From Streptomyces sp. JH14 (GTDB lineage Bacteria; Actinomycetota; Actinomycetes; Streptomycetales; Streptomycetaceae): a stretch of DNA of 64,000 nucleotides. Each line of letters opens with the position of its first letter. The stretch's first letter is position 1. The stretch is taken from positions 1,984,001-2,048,000 of the forward strand of contig NZ_JAJNEL010000001.1 of the NCBI RefSeq assembly GCF_029428675.1, given 5' to 3'. The notes under the pieces were generated by a model that saw only the letters and a program-made list of their open reading frames with translations, was not told the origin of the DNA and did no database searches. The position numbers and the translations under genes are program-made. Positions 28,806 through 37,294 of the stretch are shown here, in pieces.

Positions 28806-29234
28806 TCAGACGACCGACAGCTCGACCTTGATGTTGCCGCGCGTCGCGTTCGAGTACGGGCACACCTGGTGGGCCTTCTCGACGAGCGACTGCGCGGTGG
28901 CGGTGTCGACGGTCGGGATGGTCGCGCTGATCGCGACCTCCAGGCCGAAGCCGCCCTCGGCGGTCTTGCCGATGGAGACCGCGGCGGTCACGGTGGAGCC
29001 GGAGATGTCCGCCTTCTCCTGACGGGCCACCACGCCGAGGGCGCTCTGGAAGCAGGCGCTGTAGCCGGCCGCGAAGAGCTGCTCCGGGTTGGTGCCCGCA
29101 CCGCTGCCGCCCAGCGACTTCGGCGGGTTGACGACGACGTCGAGGTTGCCGTCGTCGGAGGCGACGCGGCCGTCACGGCCGTTTTCCGCGGTGGCGACGG
29201 CGGTGTAGGCGACGGTGATGTCGGAAATAGCCAT
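28806..29234 (-). CDS. ohr: Organic hydroperoxide resistance protein (Ohr/OsmC)
   Basis: A 142-residue dimeric thiol peroxidase. The two redox cysteines are Cys61 in AGYSACFQSALG and Cys125 in HQVCPYSNATRGN, as in Ohr rather than general OsmC. It reduces organic and lipid hydroperoxides. AGGAGG lies about 10 bases before the ATG. No OhrR gene is adjacent; the MarR at 30514 is beyond the next gene. Confidence 0.92.
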   Translation of the reverse strand: MAISDITVAYTAVATAENGRDGRVASDDGNLDVVVNPPKSLGGSGAGTNPEQLFAAGYSACFQSALGVVARQEKADISGSTVTAAVSIGKTAEGGFGLEVAISATIPTVDTATAQSLVEKAHQVCPYSNATRGNIKVELSVV

Positions 29235-29324
29235 GCTGAGGATTCCTCCTGCTGTTGCGCCGCGATGCGCGTCCACGGTCGCGACGGGCTGTGAGTGGGA
29301 CTGACGGGTGTGACCGAACAGCTG

Positions 29325-30344
29325 TCAGACGAGGGAGACGATCATCTTTCCGGTGTTCTCGCCGCGCATCAGACCGAGGAAGGCGTCGAAGCCGTTCTCG
29401 ATGCCCTCGACGACGGTCTCGCGGTACTTCAGCTCGCCGGAGGCCAGCCAGCCGGCGACCTCCTGGACGAACTGCGGCTGCAGAGCGGCGTGATCGCCGA
29501 CGAGCATGCCCTGCAGGCGCAGCCGCTTGCCGATGACGAGCGCGAGGTTGCGCGGGGCGGGGGTCGGCTCGGTCGCGTTGTACTGGGCGATCATTCCGCA
29601 GATGGTGGCGCGGCCGTGCACGTGCAGTGAGGAGATCGCCGCTTCGAGGTGCTCGCCGCCGACGTTGTCGAAGTAGACGTCGATGCCGTCGGGGGCGGCC
29701 GCACGCAACTGCTCGGCGACCGGGCCGTTCTTGTAGTTGAAGGCCGCGTCGAAGCCGTACTCCTCGACGAGGAGCTTGACCTTCTCGTCGGATCCGGCCG
29801 AGCCGATGACCCGCGAGGCACCCTTGAGCTTGGCCATCTGGCCGACCTGGCTGCCGACGGCGCCGGCGGCGCCGGAGACGAAGACGGCGTCGCCCTCCTT
29901 GAAGGACGCCACCTCGAACAGACCCGCGTAGGCGGTGAGCCCGGTCATGCCGAGCACGCCGAGGTAGGCGGAGAGCGGGGCCAGATCCGGGTCGACCTTC
30001 ACCGCGTGCTGGGCCGGGACGTCGGCGTACTCGCGCCAGCCCAGACCGTGCAGGACGTGGTCACCGACCGCGATCCCCTCGGCGTTCGAGGCGATCACCT
30101 CGCCGACCGCGCCGCCCTCCATGGGGTGGTCCAGCTTGAAGGGCGGGGTGTACGACTTCACGTCGTTCATCCGGCCCCGCATGTACGGGTCGACCGAGAA
30201 GTGCAGGTTGCGGACGAGGACACGGCCCTCGGCCGGAGCGGCGACCGGGGCCTCACGCAGAGCGAAATCCTCGGCCTTCGGCCAGCCGTGGGGGCGGGCG
30301 ACCAGGTGCCATTCGCGGCCGGACGTGGGAAGTGCTGCAGACAT
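29325..30344 (-). CDS. NADP-dependent MDR-type oxidoreductase
   Basis: A 339-residue medium-chain reductase of the leukotriene B4 dehydrogenase/curcumin reductase type. It begins REWHLVARPHGWPK and has SVDPYMRGRM. The Rossmann motif is VSGAAGAVGSQVGQMAKLKG. It lacks the zinc ligands of alcohol dehydrogenases. It reduces activated C=C bonds with NADPH. It is divergent from a MarR gene; their shared 169-bp gap holds operator-like symmetry, so control by that MarR is likely. Confidence 0.92.
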   Translation of the reverse strand: MSAALPTSGREWHLVARPHGWPKAEDFALREAPVAAPAEGRVLVRNLHFSVDPYMRGRMNDVKSYTPPFKLDHPMEGGAVGEVIASNAEGIAVGDHVLHGLGWREYADVPAQHAVKVDPDLAPLSAYLGVLGMTGLTAYAGLFEVASFKEGDAVFVSGAAGAVGSQVGQMAKLKGASRVIGSAGSDEKVKLLVEEYGFDAAFNYKNGPVAEQLRAAAPDGIDVYFDNVGGEHLEAAISSLHVHGRATICGMIAQYNATEPTPAPRNLALVIGKRLRLQGMLVGDHAALQPQFVQEVAGWLASGELKYRETVVEGIENGFDAFLGLMRGENTGKMIVSLV

Positions 30345-30445
30345 GGGCTCGGGGTCTCCTCGATGTCCTACGGATGGAGGAAGCATGTCGCCGGGTTCCA
30401 CCGGGTCGGCCCCATCGGGTTCCGCCCGGCCCCGCCGAAAAAAGC

Positions 30446-30506
30446 TTCACGACGTGAAACAACCATGCGCCTGAATATTTCATGTTGTCAAGTAACCGGC
30501 TATCCT
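30446..30506. promoter_or_regulatory. Shared marR / oxidoreductase control region
   Basis: Plus strand: TTTCAT (30478-30483), 17-bp spacer, TATCCT (30501-30506), then 7 bases to the marR ATG, i.e. leaderless. Minus strand: a consensus TTGACA (30485-30490) inside that spacer faces the oxidoreductase. Upstream is TTCACG-A-CGTGAA (30446-30458), a perfect palindrome. Overlapping opposed promoters suggest one regulator acts on both genes. Confidence 0.65.
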
Positions 30507-30513
30507 GGGTGTC

Positions 30514-30957
30514 ATGGCCACCCCGCGAACAGACCCTCTGTCCCTCGAAGTCGTCGAGCTCATCGGCACGGTCGTGGCGCGCTACTACGAGGAGTACGAC
30601 CAGGCCGCGGCCGCGCACTCGCTCACCGGCGCACAGGCCCGGGTGCTCGGGCTGCTCTCCCTGGAGCCGATGCCGATGCGCAAGATCGCCCAGAAGCTGA
30701 AGTGCGAGCCGTCGAACGTGACGGGGATCGTCGACCGGCTGGAGACGCGCGGCCTGGTGGAGCGCCGGCCCGACCCGGCCGACCGGCGGGTGAAGCTGGC
30801 CGCACCCACGGAGAAGGGTGCCCGGACCGCGCGCCAGCTGCGCGAGTCGCTCAATTTCGCCCGGGAGCCGCTGGCGGAGCTGTCGCACGCGGACCGTGCG
30901 ATGCTGCGGGATCTGCTGCGACGGATGCTGGGCATGCACGTCGGCGCGGAGTCCTGA
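30514..30957 (+). CDS. MarR-family transcriptional regulator
   Basis: A 147-residue winged-helix regulator. Its core is MPMRKIAQKLKCEPSNVTGI, then VDRLETRGLVERRPDPADRR (residues ~54-96). It has no conserved N-terminal Cys of the OhrR type, although single-Cys sensing by the Cys in LKCEPS cannot be excluded. It is divergent from the oxidoreductase and two genes from ohr, so a redox or electrophile response is plausible. Confidence 0.92.
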   Translation: MATPRTDPLSLEVVELIGTVVARYYEEYDQAAAAHSLTGAQARVLGLLSLEPMPMRKIAQKLKCEPSNVTGIVDRLETRGLVERRPDPADRRVKLAAPTEKGARTARQLRESLNFAREPLAELSHADRAMLRDLLRRMLGMHVGAES

Positions 30958-31118
30958 GGGCCGTCCCGCTCATCCCGTGCGGACGCACGACGACAGCCAC
31001 GGCACCTCGATGTGCCGCCGGAACACCCGCATACGCCCCGTACGGGGACGTCCCTCCGCCGTGCGAGGCACCACGTCCGACGCCGCGCCCTGCTCCACCG
31101 GGGATGACGGGACAGGCC
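30958..31118. mobile_element. Miniature inverted-repeat element, copy B
   Basis: The 161 bases between the marR stop and the stop of the convergent zinc-ribbon gene begin GGGCCGTCCCGCTCATCCC and end GGGGATGACGGGACAGGCC, which are imperfect terminal inverted repeats. In inverted orientation it shares GGCCTGTCCC and, exactly 58 bases further in, GGCGGAGGGACGTCC with copy A at 37295-37451. It has no coding capacity and fills the intergenic space from stop codon to stop codon. Confidence 0.65.
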
Positions 31119-32042
31119 TCACCAGCAGAAGACGAGCCAGCAGGTCTCCGTCTTGGTCGGGCTGGGCGTAGGCGTGGGTGGCACCGGGTTCGAGGGCTGT
31201 GACGGGCTGCCGGTCGGCGTGCCCGACGGGTCGCCGGGCGATCCGGACGGACTCGGTCCGGACGACGGATCCGTGGACGACGTGGCGCCGGTGGAGGGCG
31301 TGGTGGTGGCCCCCGGCGGAGCGGAACCCGTACCTGCGGGGGCACCGCCGCCGGTGCCGGTCGAGGTACCCGGACGGCCGGTGCCGGAGGCGTGCCCATC
31401 CGTGACGGGGACGGCGGAGGCGCCGTCCACCGGTCCGGGGCGGTTGATGTCATGACTCGACGAGGGCTCCGGCACCGGCGCGGTCGTGACGTCGGTGGCC
31501 TCGCGTACGTAGTCCGAGGCGCCGTCGTCGCCGTCCGGCTCGATGGCCAGCTCGGCAAGGCTCAGCGCACCGGCGGCGAGCACGACACCGAGGATGGCGA
31601 GCAGGGTGGTACGGCCGCGGCGGCGCCGCGAACGGCGGCCCCGCCCTCCCCGGCCGCCCCGCTGCACCCTGGCACCGCGTTCTTCCCGGCCGCCGGGCTC
31701 GTCCCAGGCGACAAGGTCGTCCACGGCGGCACGCTCGTCCATGCCGCCCCGATCGTCCCGGCGCGCCCGTCGTGAGCCGCCCGAGGCGCGCGCATCCGCG
31801 GCCCCGCGCCTGCTCCCGGATCCGCGCGCACCGCGCCCGCCCCGGGCCGGCTCGTCGGCGCCGCGGGACTTGCGGCGGCGTCCGCCCGGCGGGGGCGGCA
31901 CTGTCTTCTCGCGCTCCGCGTCCGGTTCGTGGCCGGAGAAGGCGGGCGTTGCGTAGTGGCTCAGCGCCTCTGCGGGGGTTCCGCACCCGGCACAGGCGAG
32001 CGCGCCGTTGAGGTGCCGCTGACACGGGTGGCAGTAGTCCAT
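31119..32042 (-). CDS. Zinc-ribbon membrane protein with Ser/Thr/Pro-rich exterior
   Basis: A 307-residue single-pass protein. The N-terminus MDYCHPCQRHLNGALACAGC gives four zinc-ligand cysteines (4, 7, 17, 20). An Arg/Gly-rich cytoplasmic stretch (~55-144) follows, then one membrane helix (~145-167, TTLLAILGVVLAAGAL). A 130-residue Ser/Thr/Pro/Gly-rich segment should lie outside, ending in TETCWLVFCW with cysteines at 301 and 306. I recognise it as a Streptomyces-specific family (SCO2400-like), of unknown function. The topology suggests a cytoplasmic sensor or scaffold tied to the wall. Confidence 0.82.
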   Translation of the reverse strand: MDYCHPCQRHLNGALACAGCGTPAEALSHYATPAFSGHEPDAEREKTVPPPPGGRRRKSRGADEPARGGRGARGSGSRRGAADARASGGSRRARRDDRGGMDERAAVDDLVAWDEPGGREERGARVQRGGRGGRGRRSRRRRGRTTLLAILGVVLAAGALSLAELAIEPDGDDGASDYVREATDVTTAPVPEPSSSHDINRPGPVDGASAVPVTDGHASGTGRPGTSTGTGGGAPAGTGSAPPGATTTPSTGATSSTDPSSGPSPSGSPGDPSGTPTGSPSQPSNPVPPTPTPSPTKTETCWLVFCW

Positions 32043-32120
32043 GGCGCCCGCAGATTATGCGCCGGTAGGACAACAGAGAAACCCGCTCAGGTGAGGATCT
32101 TGTGTGGAAACGTTGATTCC

Positions 32121-32684
32121 ATGACCGTCGCCCCTTTCGGCCCACTCGAATTTCAACTTGTCCTGCTGCGCCGGATGGCCGACCATCAGCCCGGCCTCGT
32201 GGAGGACGCCCGTCACGAACTCAGCGCCTCGCTCGCCGAGATGCGGGAGGCCAACCGGCGATGGCAGGCGATGGTGCGGGCACCACGCGGACGGGGGTCG
32301 CTGCGCCGCTACCGGTCGGTGCTGGGCGAGCCCGAGTCCTCCGTGCACCGCCGGATCGGCGACCTGGAGTGCGACGCACTGCTCTGGCCGGTGCCGCTCT
32401 GGCCAGATCTGCGGTTCGAGGTGATGGTCGCGCCGGGCGGTGCCGTATGGAACGAGTGGCTGGTCAGGGCCCCGGGAGCAGCCGGCCCCGAGTTGCGCGC
32501 GATCGGTGATCTGGTCCCCTGGTCGTGCACCGTCGACGAGGTCGCCCGGGCCTTCGCACCCGCCCGCCCGATGGAGGGCACCGCCCCGACCCGGTGGGCA
32601 CTGGCGATCACCGACCCCGGAACGGGAGCGCCGTACGTCGCCGAATTCACCTGGGGACTGTTCCAGCGACTGCTGGCGCCCTGA
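32121..32684 (+). CDS. Hypothetical protein, unknown family
   Basis: A 187-residue soluble protein, start MTVAPFGPLEFQLVLLRRMA. The N-terminal ~55 residues are helical and charged; the rest has several Trp-containing strands (LWPVPLWPDLRFEVMV, FTWGLFQRLL). Codon use is like its neighbours, which supports a real gene. I do not recognise a domain or active site. It is divergent from the zinc-ribbon gene and lies 133 bp before the MreB-like gene. Confidence 0.75.
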   Translation: MTVAPFGPLEFQLVLLRRMADHQPGLVEDARHELSASLAEMREANRRWQAMVRAPRGRGSLRRYRSVLGEPESSVHRRIGDLECDALLWPVPLWPDLRFEVMVAPGGAVWNEWLVRAPGAAGPELRAIGDLVPWSCTVDEVARAFAPARPMEGTAPTRWALAITDPGTGAPYVAEFTWGLFQRLLAP

Positions 32685-32817
32685 CCTGGCAGCTCGTCAG
32701 CCCCATACCCTCCTACGGCCCAACCCAGCGCGCGGCGGGCCCCCGCGCGCCGCACGATGCAGAGGAGGACCGGCTCCCGCCGGCACCCCCACATCAGCGC
32801 TCCCGGGAGAACCTGCC

Positions 32818-33855
32818 GTGACCGTCAGTCTTGAGCAGTTGCGCCGCTGCCACGTCGCCGTCGACCTCGGGGCCGCCCGGACCCGCGTGTACGTCAAGGG
32901 ACTCGGGCTCGTCGTCGACGAGCCGAGTGTCGCCGCCATCAACACCCGTACCGGCTCGCTCATCGCCGTCGGCGAGCTGGCCGAGCAGATGACGGGCCGC
33001 ACCCCCGACTACATCCGGGTGACCCGTCCGGTATCCGGCGGCACCGTCATCGACATCGAGATGGCCCAGCGGATGCTCCGCCATCTGCTCGGCGAGAAGC
33101 TCCGCCGCCAGCTGCGCCGCAAGCCGCGGCTGCGCGCGGCCGCCTGCACCCCGCACGACAGCGATCCGCTCGCCCAGCGTGCCGCCGTCGAAACCCTGGT
33201 CGGGCTCGGCGCCCGGCGGGTCGAGCTGGTCGACACCCTGCTCGCGGCGGCCGTCGGCTGCGGACTCCCGGTCGAGCAGCCGATCGGGAGCATGATCATG
33301 GTGTGCGGAGCCGCCACCACGCAGATCGCGGTGCTCTCGCTCGGTTCGATCGTGACCGCCACCCGCATCCCGATCGGCGGCGAAGCAATCGACCACGCGG
33401 TGATCCAGCATCTTCGCCAGCACCACGAGCTGATGATGCGGAGCCAGTCCGTACGCCCCTTGCAGGTGGCGCTCAGCGGCAACGGCCTGACCCCGCACGG
33501 GCCCGCGGTGACGGAGATCCACGGCCGTGACGTGGCGACCGGACTGGCCCGCTCCGTGCAGGTCGACACCGCCGCCGTACGGCGCGCCATCCACACCCCG
33601 CTGACCGCGGTCCTCGACGGTCTCGGCAAGGTGCTGCGCAACTGCCCGCCCGATCTGGTCGCCGACCTCGTGGACAGCGGGATCATGATGGTCGGCGGCA
33701 GCGCGCTGCTGCCCGGCCTCGACCAGATGCTGCGCGATGCGACGGGCATGCCCGTCCAGATCGCGGAGCGCCCCGATGTCTGCTCTGTCCTGGGGCTCGG
33801 CGCCATGCTGGACGGAAAGGTCCAGCCGATGGTCCTCAACCCGCTGGCCGCCTGA
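32818..33855 (+). CDS. MreB-like actin-fold protein
   Basis: A 345-residue ATPase of the MreB/Mbl family. Phosphate-1 is VAVDLGAARTRVYVKG (MreB has DLGTANT); the second phosphate/adenosine region includes MIMVCGAATTQIAV and the late MMVGGSALLPGLDQML. The departures at phosphate-1 mark it as a divergent paralogue rather than the main MreB. In Streptomyces, MreB and Mbl act in spore-wall synthesis; this one stands outside the mre cluster. GTG 32818 has GGGAGA 7 bases upstream. It is followed after 22 bases by a GAF kinase gene, so probably cotranscribed. Confidence 0.85.
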   Translation: MTVSLEQLRRCHVAVDLGAARTRVYVKGLGLVVDEPSVAAINTRTGSLIAVGELAEQMTGRTPDYIRVTRPVSGGTVIDIEMAQRMLRHLLGEKLRRQLRRKPRLRAAACTPHDSDPLAQRAAVETLVGLGARRVELVDTLLAAAVGCGLPVEQPIGSMIMVCGAATTQIAVLSLGSIVTATRIPIGGEAIDHAVIQHLRQHHELMMRSQSVRPLQVALSGNGLTPHGPAVTEIHGRDVATGLARSVQVDTAAVRRAIHTPLTAVLDGLGKVLRNCPPDLVADLVDSGIMMVGGSALLPGLDQMLRDATGMPVQIAERPDVCSVLGLGAMLDGKVQPMVLNPLAA

Positions 33856-33877
33856 CGACCACGGGGGGGACGGCGGG

Positions 33878-35461
33878 ATGACGGAGGAGGGCCCGGGCGC
33901 CGCGGACGGCCCGCCGAGCAGCAAACCCCCCAGACTGCCGATGCTGCTGGAGGCGGTGCTCAGCGTCGGTACCGATCTCGGGCTGCGGGCCACCCTCCAG
34001 CAGATCGTGGACACCGCCACCGCACTCGCCGGGGCCCGGTACGGGGCACTCGGCGTGCTCGACCCCGGGCGCAACACCATCACCGAGCTGTTCACCTCCG
34101 GCCTGACCGACACCGAGCGGCAGCGCATCGGCGACTTCCCCGACGGGCACTCGGGGCTGCTCGGCGTGCTCATCGAGGAGCCGGAACCACTGCGCTGCGA
34201 CGACCTGACCGCCCATCCGCGCTCCAGTGGCGTGCCGCCCGGCCATCCGCAGATGCGCTCCTTCCTCGGGGCGCCGATCCGGGTGCACCGCGAGGTGTTC
34301 GGCAACATCTATCTCGCCGAGAAGCACACCGGTCACTTCACCGACACGGACATGGCGCTGCTGCGGGTCCTCGCCTCGCAGGCCGGGGCCGCGATCGGCA
34401 ACGCCCGGCTGTACGAGACGGCCCGGCAGCGGGAACGCTGGATCGAGGGTGCGGCGGCCGTCACCACGGCCCTGCTGAGCGGGACGGGCGCGACGGACGC
34501 GCTGATGACCGTCGCCGAGCAGGCCCGCAAGCTCGCCGACGCCGCGGCCGGGGTGATCCTCCAGCCGACCGAGGACGGCGGCATGGAGATCGTCACCGCG
34601 TCCACCCTGGACGACCCGGCCGGCCTTGTCGGCACCGTCATCGAGGCGGGTGCCCCCGTGCTGGCGCAGCTGCTGGGGGGTGAGCCGGTCTTCCTCGACG
34701 ACTCGGCGACCGACCCGCGGATGACAACGCATGTACGGACCCGGTTCGGCCCCAGCATGATGCTGCCGTTGCAGAGCGGCGGCAGGCTCATCGGCACGCT
34801 CGCTCTGCCCCGTCGGCGCGGCGGCCGCCCGTACACGGCCGTGGAACGGCTGCTGGCCTCCCAGTTCGCCTCGCAGGCCGCGCTCGCCCTGGTGATGGCG
34901 GACGCCCAGTACAACAGGGAACAGCTCGCGGTGTACGAGGACCGTGACCGGATCGCCCGCGACCTGCACGATCTCGTCGTCCAGCGGCTCTTCGCGACCG
35001 AGATGATGCTGGAGTCGACCCGCCGCCGGGCCGCCGCCCCGGACACCGACGAGCTGCTCACCCGGGCCGTCGACGAACTGGACTCGACCATTCAGGAAGT
35101 ACGGACCGCGATCTTCGCGCTCCAGCAGCCGCCCGCCGAGGCACCCGCCACCTTCCGGGGCCGGGTGCTCCGGGAGACCCGGGGCGCGGCCGCCGTGCTG
35201 GGGTTCCAGCCGTCGGTGCAGTTCACCGGGGCGGTCGAGTCGCTCGTGCGGCAGCCCGCGGACGCTCAGCTCCTTGCGGCGCTGCGCGGCGCCCTCGCGG
35301 CGGCACACCGGCGGGCGGGGGTGTCGGCCATCGAGGTGGAGGTGGACGCGACGGCGCGGCTGCCGGACGGGCGGGCATCGGTCCGGCTGGCGGTCGCCGA
35401 CGACGGGAGGAACGACGACGGCTCGCGTTCCACGACGTTCACCTGGCAGGCGCCGCTCTGA
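33878..35461 (+). CDS. GAF-domain sensor kinase with degenerate ATPase
   Basis: A 527-residue protein. Two GAF domains (~40-185, ~200-345) precede a HisKA_3 dimerisation segment with phospho-acceptor His364 in DRDRIARDLHDLVVQRL, as in DevS-like kinases. The C-terminal ATPase is poor: LAALRGALAAAHRRAG stands where the N-box NxxxHA is expected, a lone ADDGRND resembles the G1 box, and the glycine-rich G2 region is replaced by SRSTTFTWQAPL at the end. Catalysis may be lost. It probably shares a transcript with the MreB-like gene. The 3' end overlaps the convergent AsnC gene by 23 bp. Confidence 0.85.
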   Translation: MTEEGPGAADGPPSSKPPRLPMLLEAVLSVGTDLGLRATLQQIVDTATALAGARYGALGVLDPGRNTITELFTSGLTDTERQRIGDFPDGHSGLLGVLIEEPEPLRCDDLTAHPRSSGVPPGHPQMRSFLGAPIRVHREVFGNIYLAEKHTGHFTDTDMALLRVLASQAGAAIGNARLYETARQRERWIEGAAAVTTALLSGTGATDALMTVAEQARKLADAAAGVILQPTEDGGMEIVTASTLDDPAGLVGTVIEAGAPVLAQLLGGEPVFLDDSATDPRMTTHVRTRFGPSMMLPLQSGGRLIGTLALPRRRGGRPYTAVERLLASQFASQAALALVMADAQYNREQLAVYEDRDRIARDLHDLVVQRLFATEMMLESTRRRAAAPDTDELLTRAVDELDSTIQEVRTAIFALQQPPAEAPATFRGRVLRETRGAAAVLGFQPSVQFTGAVESLVRQPADAQLLAALRGALAAAHRRAGVSAIEVEVDATARLPDGRASVRLAVADDGRNDDGSRSTTFTWQAPL

Positions 35462-35870
35462 GCGCGACCCTGGTGCTGGAGTGGGCGACGCCCGCCTCCC
35501 GCTTGAGCCGGCGCAGCAGTCCGTCCAGGGCGGCGGTGTCCGCGACCGTGGCCCGTACCAGATAGTCGTGTCCGCCGGTCACATGCACCACTTCGGTGAT
35601 GCCGGGCAGCGAGAGCACCGCCCGTTCGAACACCTCGTTGGTGGTGTCGATACGCAACGTCACATCGATGAAGACCACCAGACCCGTTCGGGTGTCGGCG
35701 GCCGGGTCGATGATCACGGTGAAGCCGCGGATGACGCCGTCGCGGCGCAGCCTGCGCACCCGGTCGGCCGCGGCGTTGGCACTGAGGCCGACCCGTACGC
35801 CCAGATCTCGGTACGAGATCCGCGCGTCCTCCTGAAGGACGCTGAGGATTTCCCTGTCCAGACGGTCCAT
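35439..35870 (-). CDS. Lrp/AsnC-family regulator
   Basis: A 143-residue regulator. The N-terminal HTH (MDRLDREILSVLQEDARISY, RDLGVRVGLSANAAADRVRR) is followed by a RAM ligand domain (FIDVTLRIDTTNEVFERAVL to the end). It is expected to sense an amino acid or related metabolite as an octamer. It overlaps the kinase gene tail-to-tail and is divergent from the NarK-type transporter, its likeliest target. Confidence 0.92.
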   Translation of the reverse strand: MDRLDREILSVLQEDARISYRDLGVRVGLSANAAADRVRRLRRDGVIRGFTVIIDPAADTRTGLVVFIDVTLRIDTTNEVFERAVLSLPGITEVVHVTGGHDYLVRATVADTAALDGLLRRLKREAGVAHSSTRVALRAAPAR

Positions 35871-35995
35871 ACTGCGATTGTCGCAGCTTGTGCCGGATGA
35901 TGACTGCGAAGACCGCGTCGGCCCGGCCCGCAGCCCGTACCCCGCATGGCGTAACCCGACAGGCCCGTGGGGACCGCCCGGCCTTGACTTACAGG

Positions 35996-37237
35996 GTGGA
36001 AACAGCCGTCAAGCAGTCCCCCGCACCGGCGGAGCGGCCGTCGGGGGCCGCATACCGCAACCTCGTGGTGGCCACGATCGGTTTCGGGCTGACCTTCTGG
36101 GCATGGAATCTGATCTCGCCGCTGTCCGGGGACTACAAGGAACGGCTCGGGCTGAGTTCGTTCGAGCAGTCGCTGCTGGTCGCCGTGCCGGTGCTGGTCG
36201 GTTCGCTGGGCCGGATCGCGGCGGGGGCGCTCACCGACAAGTACGGCGCCCGGCTGATGTTCCCGCTGGTCTCGGCGCTGACCGTCCTTCCGGTCCTGCT
36301 GCTGATCCCGGCGCGGAACTCGTACGGTGCGATGCTCGTCGTGGGCTTCCTGCTGGGGCTGGGCGGCACCACGTTCGCGATCGGCATCCCGCTGGTCAAC
36401 TCGTGGTTCCCGCCCTCCGACCGAGGGCTCGCACTCGGTGTGTTCGGCATGGGCATGGGCGGTGTCGCGCTCTCCGGATACTTCACGCCACGGATCGCCA
36501 AGCATGGTGACAACCTCCCGTTCCTCGTCGTCGCGGCCGCACTGGTGGTGTACGCGGCCCTGGCCGCGGTGCTGATCAGAGACCACCCGGACCGGAAAGT
36601 GCCGACCGCATCACTCGCACACCGGCTGGGCGAGGCCGGCCGGCTGCGGGTCACCTGGGAGCTGTCCGCGCTGTACGCGATCGGCTTCGGCGGCATCGTG
36701 GCGTTCGGTGTCTATCTGCCCACGTATCTGAAGACCTGGTACGACCTCTCGCCGACCGACGCCGGCACGAAGGCCGCCGGGTTCGCGCTGGTCACCGTCG
36801 TCTTCCGGCCGATCGGCGGCTGGCTCTCGGACCACATGCACCCGGCACTGGTCACCTCGGCGGCACTGGGGCTGGCCGCGCTGATGGCGATCGTCCAGGC
36901 CTTCGACCCACAGCTGTCACCGGGCGGCACGATCGCGCTGCTGTGCATGGCGGCCGGTCTCGGCACGTCGAGCGGCAGCGTCTTCGCCCTCGTCTCGCAG
37001 GTGACACCGCAGCCGAAGGTGGGAAGCGTCACCGGAATCGTCGGCGCGATGGGCGGACTCGGCGGCTTCGTACCGCCCCTGATCATGGGCGCGATCTACA
37101 GCGCGAAGGGCTCGTACTCAATCGGCTTCATGCTGCTGTCGGACCTCGCGCTGGCCGGATGCGTGTACGCGTACGGCCGGATGCGGAACATTCGGGGGGC
37201 CACGGGCGAGGCCGAGCCGGCAGCACCGGTCCGGTAG
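35996..37237 (+). CDS. NarK-type (NNP family) MFS transporter
   Basis: A 413-residue transporter with about 12 membrane segments. The nitrate-signature-like segments LGLGGTTFAIGIPLVNSWFP and VTGIVGAMGGLGGFVPPLIM place it with nitrate/nitrite porters. It could import nitrate for the reductase at 60045 (inference, 23 kb away). GTG 35996 is my choice; the frame is open to an ATG at 35888, and no ribosome-binding site decides between them. Divergent from the Lrp/AsnC gene. Confidence 0.85.
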   Translation: METAVKQSPAPAERPSGAAYRNLVVATIGFGLTFWAWNLISPLSGDYKERLGLSSFEQSLLVAVPVLVGSLGRIAAGALTDKYGARLMFPLVSALTVLPVLLLIPARNSYGAMLVVGFLLGLGGTTFAIGIPLVNSWFPPSDRGLALGVFGMGMGGVALSGYFTPRIAKHGDNLPFLVVAAALVVYAALAAVLIRDHPDRKVPTASLAHRLGEAGRLRVTWELSALYAIGFGGIVAFGVYLPTYLKTWYDLSPTDAGTKAAGFALVTVVFRPIGGWLSDHMHPALVTSAALGLAALMAIVQAFDPQLSPGGTIALLCMAAGLGTSSGSVFALVSQVTPQPKVGSVTGIVGAMGGLGGFVPPLIMGAIYSAKGSYSIGFMLLSDLALAGCVYAYGRMRNIRGATGEAEPAAPVR

Positions 37238-37294
37238 GCCCGGAAGTCCTGCCGGACGTCGCGGGAAGGCGGGACATCGGACTCGCTCGTCCAA

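Noticed and set aside
35951..35980. GlnR box before the NarK-type transporter
   Set aside because: One GTAAC occurs at 35951, but positions 11 and 22 bp on do not match the consensus.
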